Shown one piece after another: positions 44,992 to 52,845 of a DNA stretch of 55,073 bases. This DNA comes from Cytobacillus gottheilii. Its GTDB lineage: Bacteria > Bacillota > Bacilli > Bacillales > Cytobacillaceae. A program made the position numbers and the translations under genes. The first letter of the stretch is position 1. Each line of letters opens with the position of its first letter. The stretch lies in assembly GCF_900166665.1 (NCBI RefSeq), contig NZ_LT800494.1, forward strand, positions 920,928-976,000, read 5' to 3'. The notes below the pieces were generated by a model. It saw nothing but the letters and a program-made list of their open reading frames with translations. It ran no database searches and was not told the origin of the DNA.

Positions 44992-45933
44992 ATGTCAGTT
45001 AATATTGGTAGTATCGCTGAAAAGGTACCTTGTATTTCTCAATATGAAAAAAATCTCGTGGTTGACCAGTTATTCTATAATAATAGTGAATTGCAGGGAA
45101 TTGTAGTTGTAGATCAGGAAATACCTGTAGGGATTATTACAAGAACCCATTTTTATCAAAAAATTGGTACCTTATATGGTTATAATTTATATATGGGGAG
45201 AACGGTCGAACTTCTATTTAAAAAGAATCCATTGGCTGTTGAGTATTTGGATTCAATTTCAGAAGTCAGTAAATTAGCCATGCAGCGAAAAGCAGAGGAT
45301 CGTTATGATGACGTCATTGTAACGAATAAAGGGAGATTTGCTGGCATTGTCAGTATACAGAACTTATTAATGAAGCTTGTGGATGTACAAGTGGAATTTG
45401 CAAGCTATTTAAACCCGTTGACAAGGCTTCCTGGGAATATAATGATAGAGGAAAAAATTAAAAATGCTTTATTTCAAAATGAATTTAGTATTATGTATTT
45501 TGATTTAGATCATTTCAAAGCTTATAACGATACATATGGTTTTAAAAAAGGAGATCAGCTTCTTCAATCCGTTGGCCAATTACTTAAAGAACATGTTGAA
45601 AGAGATGATCACTTTTTGGGTCATATCGGCGGTGATGACTTTATCGCAATTGTCCCTCACTACTGTTATGGGCAGTTATGTGAAAACTTAATGGAAGATT
45701 TTAACCTGCTGATTAAAAGGTTCTATAGCCCCGAACATCTGTCACAACAGTATATTACCTCTGAGGATCGGCAAGGAAATATTCGTCAGTTTCCACTGGT
45801 TTCCATCTCCATTGCAATCGTTACAAACAGATATAGAGCCTATATCAGCACAGAAGAAATCGTTGAAATAGTTACGATTGTCAAAAAAAGATGTAAAGAG
45901 ATACAAGGCAGCTGTTTTTTAGCTGATGTATAA
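44992..45933 (+). CDS. CBS-pair and GGDEF-domain diguanylate cyclase-like protein
   Basis: The 313-residue protein has a pair of CBS motifs at about 5-130 (VVVDQEIPVGIITRTHFYQ, VIVTNKGRFAGIVSIQ) and a GGDEF domain (about 140-313; YFDLDHFKAYNDTYGFKKGD). The active-site loop is GGDDF (213-217), a functional variant. The inhibitory site is incomplete: Arg204 is at the right spacing but the fourth residue of RxxD is His207, so product inhibition may be lost. CBS domains suggest nucleotide sensing. ATG 44992 follows GAAGGTGATGG; the ATG at 44950 has no site. Confidence 0.85.
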   Translation: MSVNIGSIAEKVPCISQYEKNLVVDQLFYNNSELQGIVVVDQEIPVGIITRTHFYQKIGTLYGYNLYMGRTVELLFKKNPLAVEYLDSISEVSKLAMQRKAEDRYDDVIVTNKGRFAGIVSIQNLLMKLVDVQVEFASYLNPLTRLPGNIMIEEKIKNALFQNEFSIMYFDLDHFKAYNDTYGFKKGDQLLQSVGQLLKEHVERDDHFLGHIGGDDFIAIVPHYCYGQLCENLMEDFNLLIKRFYSPEHLSQQYITSEDRQGNIRQFPLVSISIAIVTNRYRAYISTEEIVEIVTIVKKRCKEIQGSCFLADV

Positions 45934-45995
45934 CTTTCAATTTTGCATTTATTTAAAATTTGACGAGTTTTTCAATTAAATTTCCCTGAAAGTAA

Positions 45996-46038
45996 AAAGA
46001 TGGCTGAACTGGATACTTATGTCGCAGCCTCTTTTTTG
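45996..46038 (+). terminator. Terminator after the GGDEF gene
   Basis: AAAGATGGCTG pairs with CAGCCTCTTTT around a 17-base loop with T6. Confidence 0.65.
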
Positions 46039-46328
46039 TACTTTCAAATAGATTTAGCCAGTGAACTTTCAAAAATCAACTCTAAGAACGCTGATGAACC
46101 ATATCCCTATGTTGAAGGATCAAAAATTTGCACAAGTCTCCTGCCTTCAGCTGCATGCTGATGAATAATTCCGTGTTATTCATCTTTAGGCTTGCTGCCC
46201 CACGTGCTTAAGTCTATTATAATAAACTTATATTCAACATGCTTAATACCCCTCTTTATTTCATGCGTCTTAATTATGCGTCAAAGGAAAAAAGTATCAG
46301 AGTATGTTGAACATGCAGATTGTGCTTC
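46039..46328. other. Intergenic stretch with one perfect hairpin
   Basis: About 290 bases have no reading frame with a ribosome binding site. At 46160-46184, GATGAATAA and TTATTCATC form a nine-base perfect stem around TTCCGTG without a T tract. TTCAACATGC and TTGAACATGC occur at about 46231 and 46307. Nothing else was seen. Confidence 0.45.
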
Positions 46329-46571
46329 CTATAATAAAATGACAAGTTGAATGAGTGCGATTCCGACAATACTAAAAGGGGCGATTGCAAGTATGATTAA
46401 TCCCTTAGGAGTAGAGATTAATGGATCCAGAGGGTTACGTGCTGGTGAAGCTAGAAAATTAATGAACCTTCCCCATGTCGTTGACCTCCTTGGAAAATCA
46501 GGCACTTCAACGTGATATTCATCCATCTTCATACGCAAATGGTGCTCTTTATAAAAGGGATCTTGACTCAT
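46329..46571 (-). CDS. Small C-tail-anchored protein downstream of an ECF sigma factor
   Basis: The 80-residue protein has a polar N-terminal part (MSQDPFYKEHHLRMKMDEY) and a single C-terminal membrane helix (about 57-80). GGAGGAAG lies nine bases before the ATG. It overlaps the sigma gene by 23 bases, so it is very likely co-translated and may act as a small anti-sigma or regulator, like the short proteins near SigY in B. subtilis. No family is recognised. Confidence 0.65.
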   Translation of the reverse strand: MSQDPFYKEHHLRMKMDEYHVEVPDFPRRSTTWGRFINFLASPARNPLDPLISTPKGLIILAIAPFSIVGIALIQLVILL

Positions 46572-47097
46572 ATTCGTCTTCCTCCAATTCTTCTTTTAAA
46601 CTAGTTATTGCTCTATGCAATCTTGATTTTACAGTTCCCTGTGGGATTTCCAGTATTTTAGCTATTTCATCTTGGGACATATCATGGTAATAGAAAAGTA
46701 AAATAACGGCACGCTGTTTTTCTGGAAGCTTCGCAACCGCTTCTCGAATAGTCATTCTGTCTGAATGATGCCACTCCTCTTTTGGTAAGGGGGAAAGAAA
46801 GGGCAAAAGACTTCTCCATTTATTGCGGCGATTTAATTTAGTAATCATAAGTCGATAGGAGATTTGAAAAAGGTAGGATTTTAGTTTCCCCTTTTTAGGA
46901 TCATAATCATGTTTATTATGCTGCAATTTAACAAATGTATCTTGCACAATATCAATACTTAATTGCTCATCTCTTGAATACCGAAATATAAATGAATAAA
47001 GAGATGGTTTTAATAACATGTAGATATCGTCGAGTGCTGCCTTATTCCCATTTTGATAAGCGATCATCAGCTCATCTTCACGCTCACTCAATTTCAT
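46549..47097 (-). CDS. ECF sigma factor
   Basis: This 182-residue ECF sigma factor has region 2 at about 15-85 (FIFRYSRDEQLSIDIVQDTFVKL, GKLKSYLFQISYRLM) and region 4 at about 115-165 (LPEKQRAVILLFYYHDMSQDEIAKILEIPQGTVKSRLHRA). It overlaps both neighbours: its start is within the end of the upstream membrane gene (14 bases) and its end within the downstream small gene (23 bases). Translation is likely coupled. No stress-specific promoter was recognised upstream. Confidence 0.88.
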   Translation of the reverse strand: MKLSEREDELMIAYQNGNKAALDDIYMLLKPSLYSFIFRYSRDEQLSIDIVQDTFVKLQHNKHDYDPKKGKLKSYLFQISYRLMITKLNRRNKWRSLLPFLSPLPKEEWHHSDRMTIREAVAKLPEKQRAVILLFYYHDMSQDEIAKILEIPQGTVKSRLHRAITSLKEELEEDEYESRSLL

Positions 47098-47455
47098 CGC
47101 CCCATCGTTCCTTAATAGCTTTTAAGGTCATTGATACTCTAGTGATTAAATAAAGTGTTGATACAAGGGTCCACACTTGTGCTTGGTTCGTAAAAAATTG
47201 AACAAAAACATTGTCTACACTCTCGCCATTTGAGACTAAGAAATTTAGAGCTTGAACACAAACAATAGCATATACAGCCAGACCTAGAGTAAGTGTATCA
47301 AAAACATTCCATCTTAAATATAATTTTGTTTTCTTATAGTTAATTCTTCCGTTTTCACGAACGACATGTTTTCGGTCCATTGGAATTGCTATTGCTAAAA
47401 TAAATACCATAAGAAAACCTGCAACAATTAAAGAAACAATCCAGCCAGTATCCAT
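47084..47455 (-). CDS. Membrane protein co-encoded with an ECF sigma factor
   Basis: The 123-residue protein has three hydrophobic segments (about 5-26, 50-72 and 88-108) and a charged stretch between the first two (DRKHVVRENGRINYKKTK). AAGGGG is seven bases before ATG 47455. Its last codons overlap the start of the sigma gene. A role as membrane-bound sensor or anti-sigma component is inferred from position alone; no family is recognised. Confidence 0.65.
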   Translation of the reverse strand: MDTGWIVSLIVAGFLMVFILAIAIPMDRKHVVRENGRINYKKTKLYLRWNVFDTLTLGLAVYAIVCVQALNFLVSNGESVDNVFVQFFTNQAQVWTLVSTLYLITRVSMTLKAIKERWGDEIE

Positions 47456-47571
47456 TTGTAACACCCCTTATTTATCTTCTTTTCTAACTATACAAATGGG
47501 AAGGCAGGTAGGTTCAACAAAAATAATATTTTTTCTCAGTTGTTTCTTATGTGGAGATCATACCTAGATGA

Positions 47572-47603
47572 AAAAAAGCACTCTTAGCTTGAGTGCTTTT
47601 TCT
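47572..47603 (-). terminator. Terminator overlapping the stop of the small minus-strand gene
   Basis: On the minus strand AAAAAGCACTCA pairs with GAGTGCTTTTT around AGCTAA, then T-rich. The stem includes the last codons of the small gene. Confidence 0.85.
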
Positions 47604-47730
47604 CATCTGTCAACTTCCTAAGAAGCTGATCGATATGGATGTGATGATAAATCGTTAAAATAAGAATGATAAGGCTAAAAAAACTGGATAATAAAGTACT
47701 TTTCAGTAACAATTGATACGTTTTATTCAT
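47584..47730 (-). CDS. Small single-helix membrane protein
   Basis: The 48-residue peptide (MNKTYQLLLKSTLLSSF, then IILILTIYHHIHIDQ and a charged tail) has one membrane helix at about 10-30. GAGGTG is nine bases before ATG 47730; ATG 47736 is too close to that site. It is divergent from padR across the repeated operator region, with about 120 bases between. No family is recognised. Confidence 0.6.
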   Translation of the reverse strand: MNKTYQLLLKSTLLSSFFSLIILILTIYHHIHIDQLLRKLTDEKKHSS

Positions 47731-47852
47731 TATCATAATCACCTCATATTTATTATGCAGGGATAAGAAATTTTCATACCAACCATCAGGAGAAGATATG
47801 CAAGAGCTAAAGAGCAGGAACATTTGTGTGACATTTAATATATAGGCTTTAC

Positions 47853-47910
47853 TTTATATATCGAGGTGTGATATAAAAGATATATCAAGATGTGATATAT
47901 CGAGGTGTGT
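47853..47910. promoter_or_regulatory. Repeated GATATATC-type operator ahead of padR
   Basis: Three copies of TATATC(G/A)AG(G/A)TGTG lie at about 47857, 47881 and 47896; together the GATATATC/GATATAAA boxes form inverted pairs spaced seven bases apart. The third copy includes GAGGTG, the padR ribosome binding site. This suggests self-repression by PadR, at transcription and perhaps by occluding translation initiation DNA. Confidence 0.6.
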
Positions 47911-47915
47911 ACCAA

Positions 47916-48251
47916 TTGGGCAATTTAGACGAAGAAAAAGCACTGAAAAAATATCTTCCAATGACAGAAACCGCTGCATATATTTTGTTTTCTTTTATGG
48001 AAGTAAGGCACGGTTATGATGTCATTCAGCATGTGGAGAAATTGACAAATGGCAGAATTAAGCTTGGAGCAGGGACTATGTATGGAACCATTACTAAACT
48101 TGAGCGCGATGGAATCATTGAATTTTTACATGAAGAGCAAAAAAGAAAGTATTATCAAATCACCGATATTGGACAATCCATTCTACAGCAGGAAGCACGG
48201 AGAATTAAGGAGTTATATCATAATTTAGGGGGATTAACATGGGAAGAATAG
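47916..48251 (+). CDS. PadR-family transcriptional regulator
   Basis: The 111-residue protein has the PadR winged helix (ETAAYILFSFMEVRHGYDVIQHVEKL, LGAGTMYGTITKLERDGIIEF, KRKYYQITDIGQSILQQE). TTG 47916 was chosen because GAGGTG is eight bases upstream and the length then fits the family; the GTG 47892 frame lies in the operator. It overlaps the DUF2812 gene by 13 bases, a common pairing in Firmicutes in which PadR regulates the membrane partner. Confidence 0.9.
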   Translation: MGNLDEEKALKKYLPMTETAAYILFSFMEVRHGYDVIQHVEKLTNGRIKLGAGTMYGTITKLERDGIIEFLHEEQKRKYYQITDIGQSILQQEARRIKELYHNLGGLTWEE

Positions 48252-48781
48252 TAAAGAAATTCCGCCCTTATACAGTTGATCAATTTGAGGAAGAGCAGCA
48301 GTATTTTGAGGAGATGTCTTCTAAAGGATTTCATTTTGTAAAATACAAATTTCCTTTCTATCACTTTCATCAAGATAAACCAGGAGATTACCAATATCAA
48401 ATAGACTTTCAAAATTTAGATGAAAGTAATAAGGAAAGCTACCTGCAATTGTTTAAAGATGATGGCTGGGAGTTTATTACGGAATACGGTGGTGTTTACG
48501 GTACATGGTTTTACTTCCGTAAAAAGAAAACCGCCGACCAGTCGCTGCGAATCTTTACAGATGCAAATTCAAAAGTTGAGTTGTATGGAAAAATCAGGAG
48601 AAATTGGGCGTTATATTTTATTTTTCTCTTTTTAGTCACTATGGTACCAAACTTCTTGCTTGGAGATTCCTTTACCAGCATTCTGTTGAACGTTATGTGG
48701 CTAATTATAGCAGTTATTTATGCAAAAATTACGTTAAGGCTTACCTTTAAAATAAGGGACTTAAGAAAATCGGAAATATGA
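48239..48781 (+). CDS. DUF2812 membrane protein
   Basis: The 180-residue protein has an N-terminal DUF2812 domain (about 1-110; EEEQQYFEEMSSKGFHFVKY, YGGVYGTWFYFRKK) and two C-terminal membrane helices (about 128-148 and 150-168). Function is unknown. Its start overlaps padR by 13 bases, so it is controlled and translated with it. A terminator follows at 48861. Confidence 0.85.
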   Translation: MGRIVKKFRPYTVDQFEEEQQYFEEMSSKGFHFVKYKFPFYHFHQDKPGDYQYQIDFQNLDESNKESYLQLFKDDGWEFITEYGGVYGTWFYFRKKKTADQSLRIFTDANSKVELYGKIRRNWALYFIFLFLVTMVPNFLLGDSFTSILLNVMWLIIAVIYAKITLRLTFKIRDLRKSEI

Positions 48782-48860
48782 AACGAAGTGTTTGCAATAA
48801 AAGTGTTCTATCTATAGTAAAAAGGAAGGATTGTCTTAACGGATAATCCTACTGAATAGG

Positions 48861-48911
48861 AATAGCTTTCTTTGTTTGAGTAAAAACATAGAAAGCTATT
48901 TCTTTTTTTTA
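48861..48911 (+). terminator. Terminator after DUF2812 gene
   Basis: AATAGCTTTCTT pairs with AGAAAGCTATT around an open loop, then CTTTTTTTT. Confidence 0.7.
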
Positions 48912-49363
48912 GTAAGATTTCAGTTCACTTCAAACCTGTCATTTATAAGCTGGTAAACTCAATTATACATTCAGGAACTATATCAAATGTCATTATCTAT
49001 CTGTAGGTGCCTAATCATTTTGACCAGTGTTATTTAGAGCAATGTATACAGAAGTTTTTATTGATTTGGCTAATAGTTTTAAGCTTCTGTATCATAATAT
49101 GTTTAATCCTGTTTAGTTTTTGTAGAAAAGGGTAAAAACGATTAGTCCACAATTATTCTGCAGCATTCACTAAAAGCAGCACAATTATTGATTAAAGTAT
49201 TCTTACCTTATAAAACAAGTTGGTTCACTTTTGGACTACTCCTAAAGTAATTAACTCTGCAATAAATATTACTATTCCGGAATAAAAATGAATCCAAACT
49301 TGCCATGCTAGAACAGACTTTACTTCTTTATTGATGAAATCAGACTTGAATGGAGAAACCTCA
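48912..49363. other. Gene-free stretch before the TraX gene
   Basis: About 450 bases have no frame with a ribosome binding site on the plus strand. The minus frame at 49225-49320 encodes a hydrophobic stretch (WQVWIHFYSGIVIFIAELITLG) without a start or site, possibly a gene fragment. No RNA structure was seen. Confidence 0.4.
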
Positions 49364-50071
49364 ATGAATCTGCAACATACAAAAGGTTTAAATACAAATG
49401 TTCTAAAAGTTATAGCTATAATTGCCATGGTAGTTGATCATACCGCCATATGGCTATTTCCTGAAGAAACTATGCTGCATATTATGCTTCATGCATTTGG
49501 CAGACTAGCTGCCCCGATCATGTGTTACTTAATTGCCGAAGGATATTTCTATACTTCAAATGTAAATAAATACATAAAACGCCTTTTTATTTTTGCTCTC
49601 ATTTCACATTTTCCATTTGTGATGTTCCTTGGTCTTGAATGGTGGCAGGCTACGAGTGTAATTTGGACCTTGCTGATGGGGCTAATTGCTCTGGCTGTCA
49701 GTCAAAAAACAGACATTTCAATTGTAATAAGGATAGGCGTAATTATTTTATGCTGTCTCTTTGCATATACTGCTGACTGGAATTATATAGGTGTCCTTTG
49801 GATCTTATTTTTCGGAATATTTAGAGGGCGTTTTAAGCTGCAGATGCTCAGCTACGGTTTAATTGGGGGAATACTCTATATAATACCAGGCTTGTATAAT
49901 TTAGGATTTGAATCCATATTTCGGTTTGGAATACTTCTGGTAATTCCTTTATTCGCATTATACAATGGTACACATGGAAGGAAATCTAAACTGATTAAAT
50001 GGGGATTCTACATTTTTTATCCTCTTCATCTTTTCTTGCTATATCTTTTTAGGTATATCATTTTTGATTGA
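49364..50071 (+). CDS. TraX-family membrane protein
   Basis: The 235-residue polytopic protein has about eight hydrophobic segments and the TraX-family signature VIAIIAMVVDHTAIWLF with LHAFGRLAAPIMCYLIAEGYFYT. F-plasmid TraX acetylates pilin, but chromosomal Firmicute homologues are of unknown role. ATG 49364 follows GGAG at nine bases; the in-frame TTG 49331 lacks a site. It is followed after 22 bases by an M15 peptidase gene, so the pair probably works on the cell surface together. Family membership is clear; the function is not. Confidence 0.88.
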   Translation: MNLQHTKGLNTNVLKVIAIIAMVVDHTAIWLFPEETMLHIMLHAFGRLAAPIMCYLIAEGYFYTSNVNKYIKRLFIFALISHFPFVMFLGLEWWQATSVIWTLLMGLIALAVSQKTDISIVIRIGVIILCCLFAYTADWNYIGVLWILFFGIFRGRFKLQMLSYGLIGGILYIIPGLYNLGFESIFRFGILLVIPLFALYNGTHGRKSKLIKWGFYIFYPLHLFLLYLFRYIIFD

Positions 50072-50093
50072 TTTTTAGTTGAGGAGATGAGAA

Positions 50094-51299
50094 ATGCTTA
50101 AATATAGAAAACACAAGGTCCTAGAGAGTCTGGCTTTAGGCGGATTTGTTATATTCATGTTGGCTTTATTTGTTAATATTGCAAATCAGGATGATGCTCC
50201 TAGAGAGACTGGTTCTGGAATAAGCATGAAGGAACACAGCATAAGAAATACAGCGGAAGAAACCATAAAAAAAATTCCAGATATAAGTAAGCCATATGAA
50301 GGTGAACTGGAACTTCCGGTTAATGGTGCTACAGGATATGCATCAGTAAATTTAAACTTAAAGGATTCTCCAAATGCTAATTCCAAAGATGTTGGTATGA
50401 TTCAAGCTGGAGAAGGTTTTGAAATTATAAGCGAAGAAGGGGGTTGGTGGTTTATTAGTCGAGGAGAGTCATCTGGCTGGCTGCCGCACAAATATAGCTT
50501 GATCAACCTGCCAGACGTCATTCCCTCTATGATTTATAATAACACCAACACTTACGCTTCTAAATTTGCTTCGTCTGGTAAGTCTATACCTTATGTATCA
50601 AACCAAGCTTTGTATTCAGGCAAGACATACAATGAAAGGCTTGAGAGAGAAGAGTATATTATGCCCGTTCTGTATTCAATGTCAAAAAAGATTTATAAAG
50701 CACAGCAGCTTGCCCTGTCTGAGGGGAATTCGCTCATATTGTACGAAGGCTTTAGACCGCTCTTTGTTCAGAACGCGGTAGTTGAAGGTCTGACTGAATT
50801 AGCCAATAATGATGCAGAAGTGTTAAAAGGCATAAATACCGCTCCCTGGGGGATAACATGGTTTATAACCAATGGTGTTTCTAATCATCAAATGGGCTAC
50901 GGAATGGATGTTAGTCTAGCCAAAGTAAACTCAAAAGTGGAAGCTTCAATAGGAAATTACACAGTGAATATGATCGAGGATTACACAGAATATACTATGC
51001 CTACTCCAATTCACGAATTAAGTGGAGCTTCTGCCAAATTCACTTCTGCCGTGACATCAAGAAATGATACAGCTTGGCGGGGAGCTGTTTATACGGATTC
51101 AATGAATGAAGCAGCCATCAATCTGCAAATATATTGTACATCTGCTGGACTTACCCCTCTGGCTTCTGAATGGTGGCATTTTAATGATTTGGATGCCAGA
51201 GATGAAACGGCGGATAATGTTAGCACAGGAGATTATTTTCTCATAGAAGTTTACAGTACAAGTCCAACTGAAAAGGAATTAGAGCGAGATAATACCTGA
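50094..51299 (+). CDS. SH3-domain M15 D,D-peptidase (VanX/VanY-like)
   Basis: The 401-residue protein has an N-terminal membrane anchor (about 12-31), a linker, an SH3-type domain (about 80-140; GYASVNLNLKDSPNANS, GWWFISRGESSGWLP) and an M15 metallopeptidase domain (about 190-390). Zinc-site residues His265 and Asp272 (SNHQMGYGMD) and Glu359/His362 (SEWWHFND) are present. It would cleave D-Ala-D-Ala or D-amino-acid peptide bonds outside the membrane. It shares an operon with the TraX-family gene. It does not by itself imply glycopeptide resistance, as no vanHA partners exist here. Confidence 0.88.
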   Translation: MLKYRKHKVLESLALGGFVIFMLALFVNIANQDDAPRETGSGISMKEHSIRNTAEETIKKIPDISKPYEGELELPVNGATGYASVNLNLKDSPNANSKDVGMIQAGEGFEIISEEGGWWFISRGESSGWLPHKYSLINLPDVIPSMIYNNTNTYASKFASSGKSIPYVSNQALYSGKTYNERLEREEYIMPVLYSMSKKIYKAQQLALSEGNSLILYEGFRPLFVQNAVVEGLTELANNDAEVLKGINTAPWGITWFITNGVSNHQMGYGMDVSLAKVNSKVEASIGNYTVNMIEDYTEYTMPTPIHELSGASAKFTSAVTSRNDTAWRGAVYTDSMNEAAINLQIYCTSAGLTPLASEWWHFNDLDARDETADNVSTGDYFLIEVYSTSPTEKELERDNT

Positions 51300-51389
51300 T
51301 CGGAATATGTTATATCATTATGGTAATGGTAAGTGCGTCTACTTTTACCTGGCAAATAATTAAGGATGTTTGAACTAGTGAATATATTG

Positions 51390-51424
51390 AAAAACAGCTG
51401 CCCAATTTGGCAGCTGTTTTTTAA
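51390..51424 (+). terminator. Intrinsic terminator after the M15 peptidase gene
   Basis: AAAACAGCTGCC pairs with GGCAGCTGTTTT around CAATTT with T tract. Confidence 0.9.
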
Positions 51425-51460
51425 TTATAGTTTAATTAAATTAGAAATATAAAAATAAAA

Positions 51461-51486
51461 AATCCTTGCTGTGCAAGGATTTTTGA
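51461..51486 (-). terminator. Terminator of the tRNA gene
   Basis: On the minus strand AAAAATCCTTGC and GCAAGGATTTTT pair around ACA, with a T tract a few bases after the tRNA 3' end. Confidence 0.85.
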
Positions 51487-51489
51487 ATA

Positions 51490-51561
51490 TGGAGCATACC
51501 GGATTCGAACCGGTGACCCCTTCGCTGCCAGCGAAGTATTCTCCCGCTGAACTAATGCCCC
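51490..51561 (-). tRNA. tRNA-Ala, anticodon GGC
   Basis: On the minus strand a 72-base cloverleaf forms: acceptor GGGGCAT/ATGCTCC with discriminator A, D arm GTTC/GAAT, anticodon arm CTTCG-CTGGCAG-CGAAG and T arm ACCGG-TTCGAAT-CCGGT. The loop puts GGC at positions 34-36, which reads GCC (Ala). No CCA is encoded. The D loop is short. It is a single gene between two terminators and has its own promoter. Confidence 0.95.
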
Positions 51562-51580
51562 GTTAGTTATGACATATAAA

Positions 51581-51609
51581 ATTTTATCATATTTATGGGC
51601 CCACTACAA
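51581..51609 (-). promoter_or_regulatory. Promoter of the tRNA-Ala gene
   Basis: On the minus strand TTGTAG and TAAAAT are exactly 17 bases apart; the -10 lies 19 bases before the tRNA 5' end. Confidence 0.7.
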
Positions 51610-51767
51610 CTAAAGTTTATGTAATTTATTTATCAGCCTTTTTAATTTAATAATACTTAGCTAGTGCAATAAAAGCTGCAGATCATAATTATGAAAGACA
51701 ACAAAATATACAGAATTTTATTTAGTAAAAGATATTTTTGATAAAATAGAAGAGAGGTGAGAATGAC

Positions 51768-52754
51768 ATGTCCATTTTAATTACCGGAGGAGCAGGATAT
51801 ATAGGCTCTCATACAGTTCGATATTTTACAGAAAAAAACGAAGACATCGTTGTGGTGGATAATCTTCAAAACGGTCATAAGGATTCTGTTCAAATAGACC
51901 ATTTTTATAATATCGATATTAGAGATAAAGACGCACTGCAGGAAGTATTTATTAATCACAATATTGAAGGGGTTATTCATTTTGCCGCTAATTCCTTAGT
52001 AGGAGAGAGTATGTCAAAGCCTTATGATTATTATGAAAATAATGTATATGGAATGATGTGCTTATTAGATGTGATGAAAGAAAATAATGTGAAAAAAATT
52101 GTTTTCTCTTCAACAGCAGCGGTCTATGGTGAACCTAAACAGATCCCAATTATGGAAATTAATGAAACGAACCCGACAAATCCATATGGAGAAACAAAGC
52201 TTGCGATGGAAAAAATGATGAAGTGGTTTGAGCAAGGCTACGGTACACAATATGTTTCGCTTCGTTATTTTAATGCAGCTGGTGCTCATGAGAGTGGAAT
52301 GATTGGTGAAGATCACGAGCCAGAAACACATTTAATGCCGCTCATTTTACAAGTGGCATTAGGTGTACGAGAACAGATTGCCATTTTTGGCAGTGATTAT
52401 CCTACAATTGATGGAACATGTGTGAGGGACTATATTCATGTTATGGACTTAGCAGCCGCGCACTATTTAGCTTTGGAATATTTAAGAAAAGAGAATAAGA
52501 GTGATGTTTTTAATTTAGGCAATGGGAATGGGTACTCTGTTAAGCAAGTAATAGATACAGCGAGGAAAGTAACGAACCATCCTATTCCTTCAGTATTAAA
52601 AGACAGAAGATCAGGAGATCCGGCGGTGTTAATTGCTTCATCTGAAAAAGCGAAAACGTTGCTTGGTTGGAATCCGCAGCATCATTCATTAGAAAAAATG
52701 ATTGCCGATGCTTGGAACTGGCATCAAGGGAATCCCGAAGGATATACAAAGTAA
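51768..52754 (+). CDS. galE: UDP-glucose 4-epimerase
   Basis: GalE interconverts UDP-glucose and UDP-galactose with bound NAD+, feeding galactose catabolism and surface polysaccharide synthesis. The 328-residue SDR has TGGAGYIGSH (NAD motif, residues 6-15), Ser/Thr at FSSTAAVYG, and the catalytic Tyr/Lys in NPYGETKLAMEK. The C-terminal GRRSGD-like DRRSGDPAVLIA is present. GAGAGGTGAG is before ATG 51768. It appears to be a single-gene unit. Confidence 0.95.
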   Translation: MSILITGGAGYIGSHTVRYFTEKNEDIVVVDNLQNGHKDSVQIDHFYNIDIRDKDALQEVFINHNIEGVIHFAANSLVGESMSKPYDYYENNVYGMMCLLDVMKENNVKKIVFSSTAAVYGEPKQIPIMEINETNPTNPYGETKLAMEKMMKWFEQGYGTQYVSLRYFNAAGAHESGMIGEDHEPETHLMPLILQVALGVREQIAIFGSDYPTIDGTCVRDYIHVMDLAAAHYLALEYLRKENKSDVFNLGNGNGYSVKQVIDTARKVTNHPIPSVLKDRRSGDPAVLIASSEKAKTLLGWNPQHHSLEKMIADAWNWHQGNPEGYTK

Positions 52755-52804
52755 AGGCTGGTATTCCTAATAAAGATTCATAAAAGATCGTTTCATACAC
52801 ATGA

Positions 52805-52842
52805 ATTTTTGAGGATGGCCCAATAAGACCATCCTCAAAAAA
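52805..52842. terminator. Bidirectional terminator between galE and the MgtC gene
   Basis: TTTTTGAGGATGG pairs with CCATCCTCAAAAA around CCCAATAAGA, giving T tracts on both strands. Confidence 0.9.
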
Positions 52843-52845
52843 TAT

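Noticed and set aside
46160..46184. Perfect nine-base hairpin as terminator or small RNA
   Set aside because: No T tract on either strand and no promoter nearby, so it is only listed within the intergenic entry.
49364..51299. Glycopeptide-resistance (van) operon
   Set aside because: Only a single anchored M15 peptidase is present; vanH, vanA-type ligase and VanRS are absent in the window.
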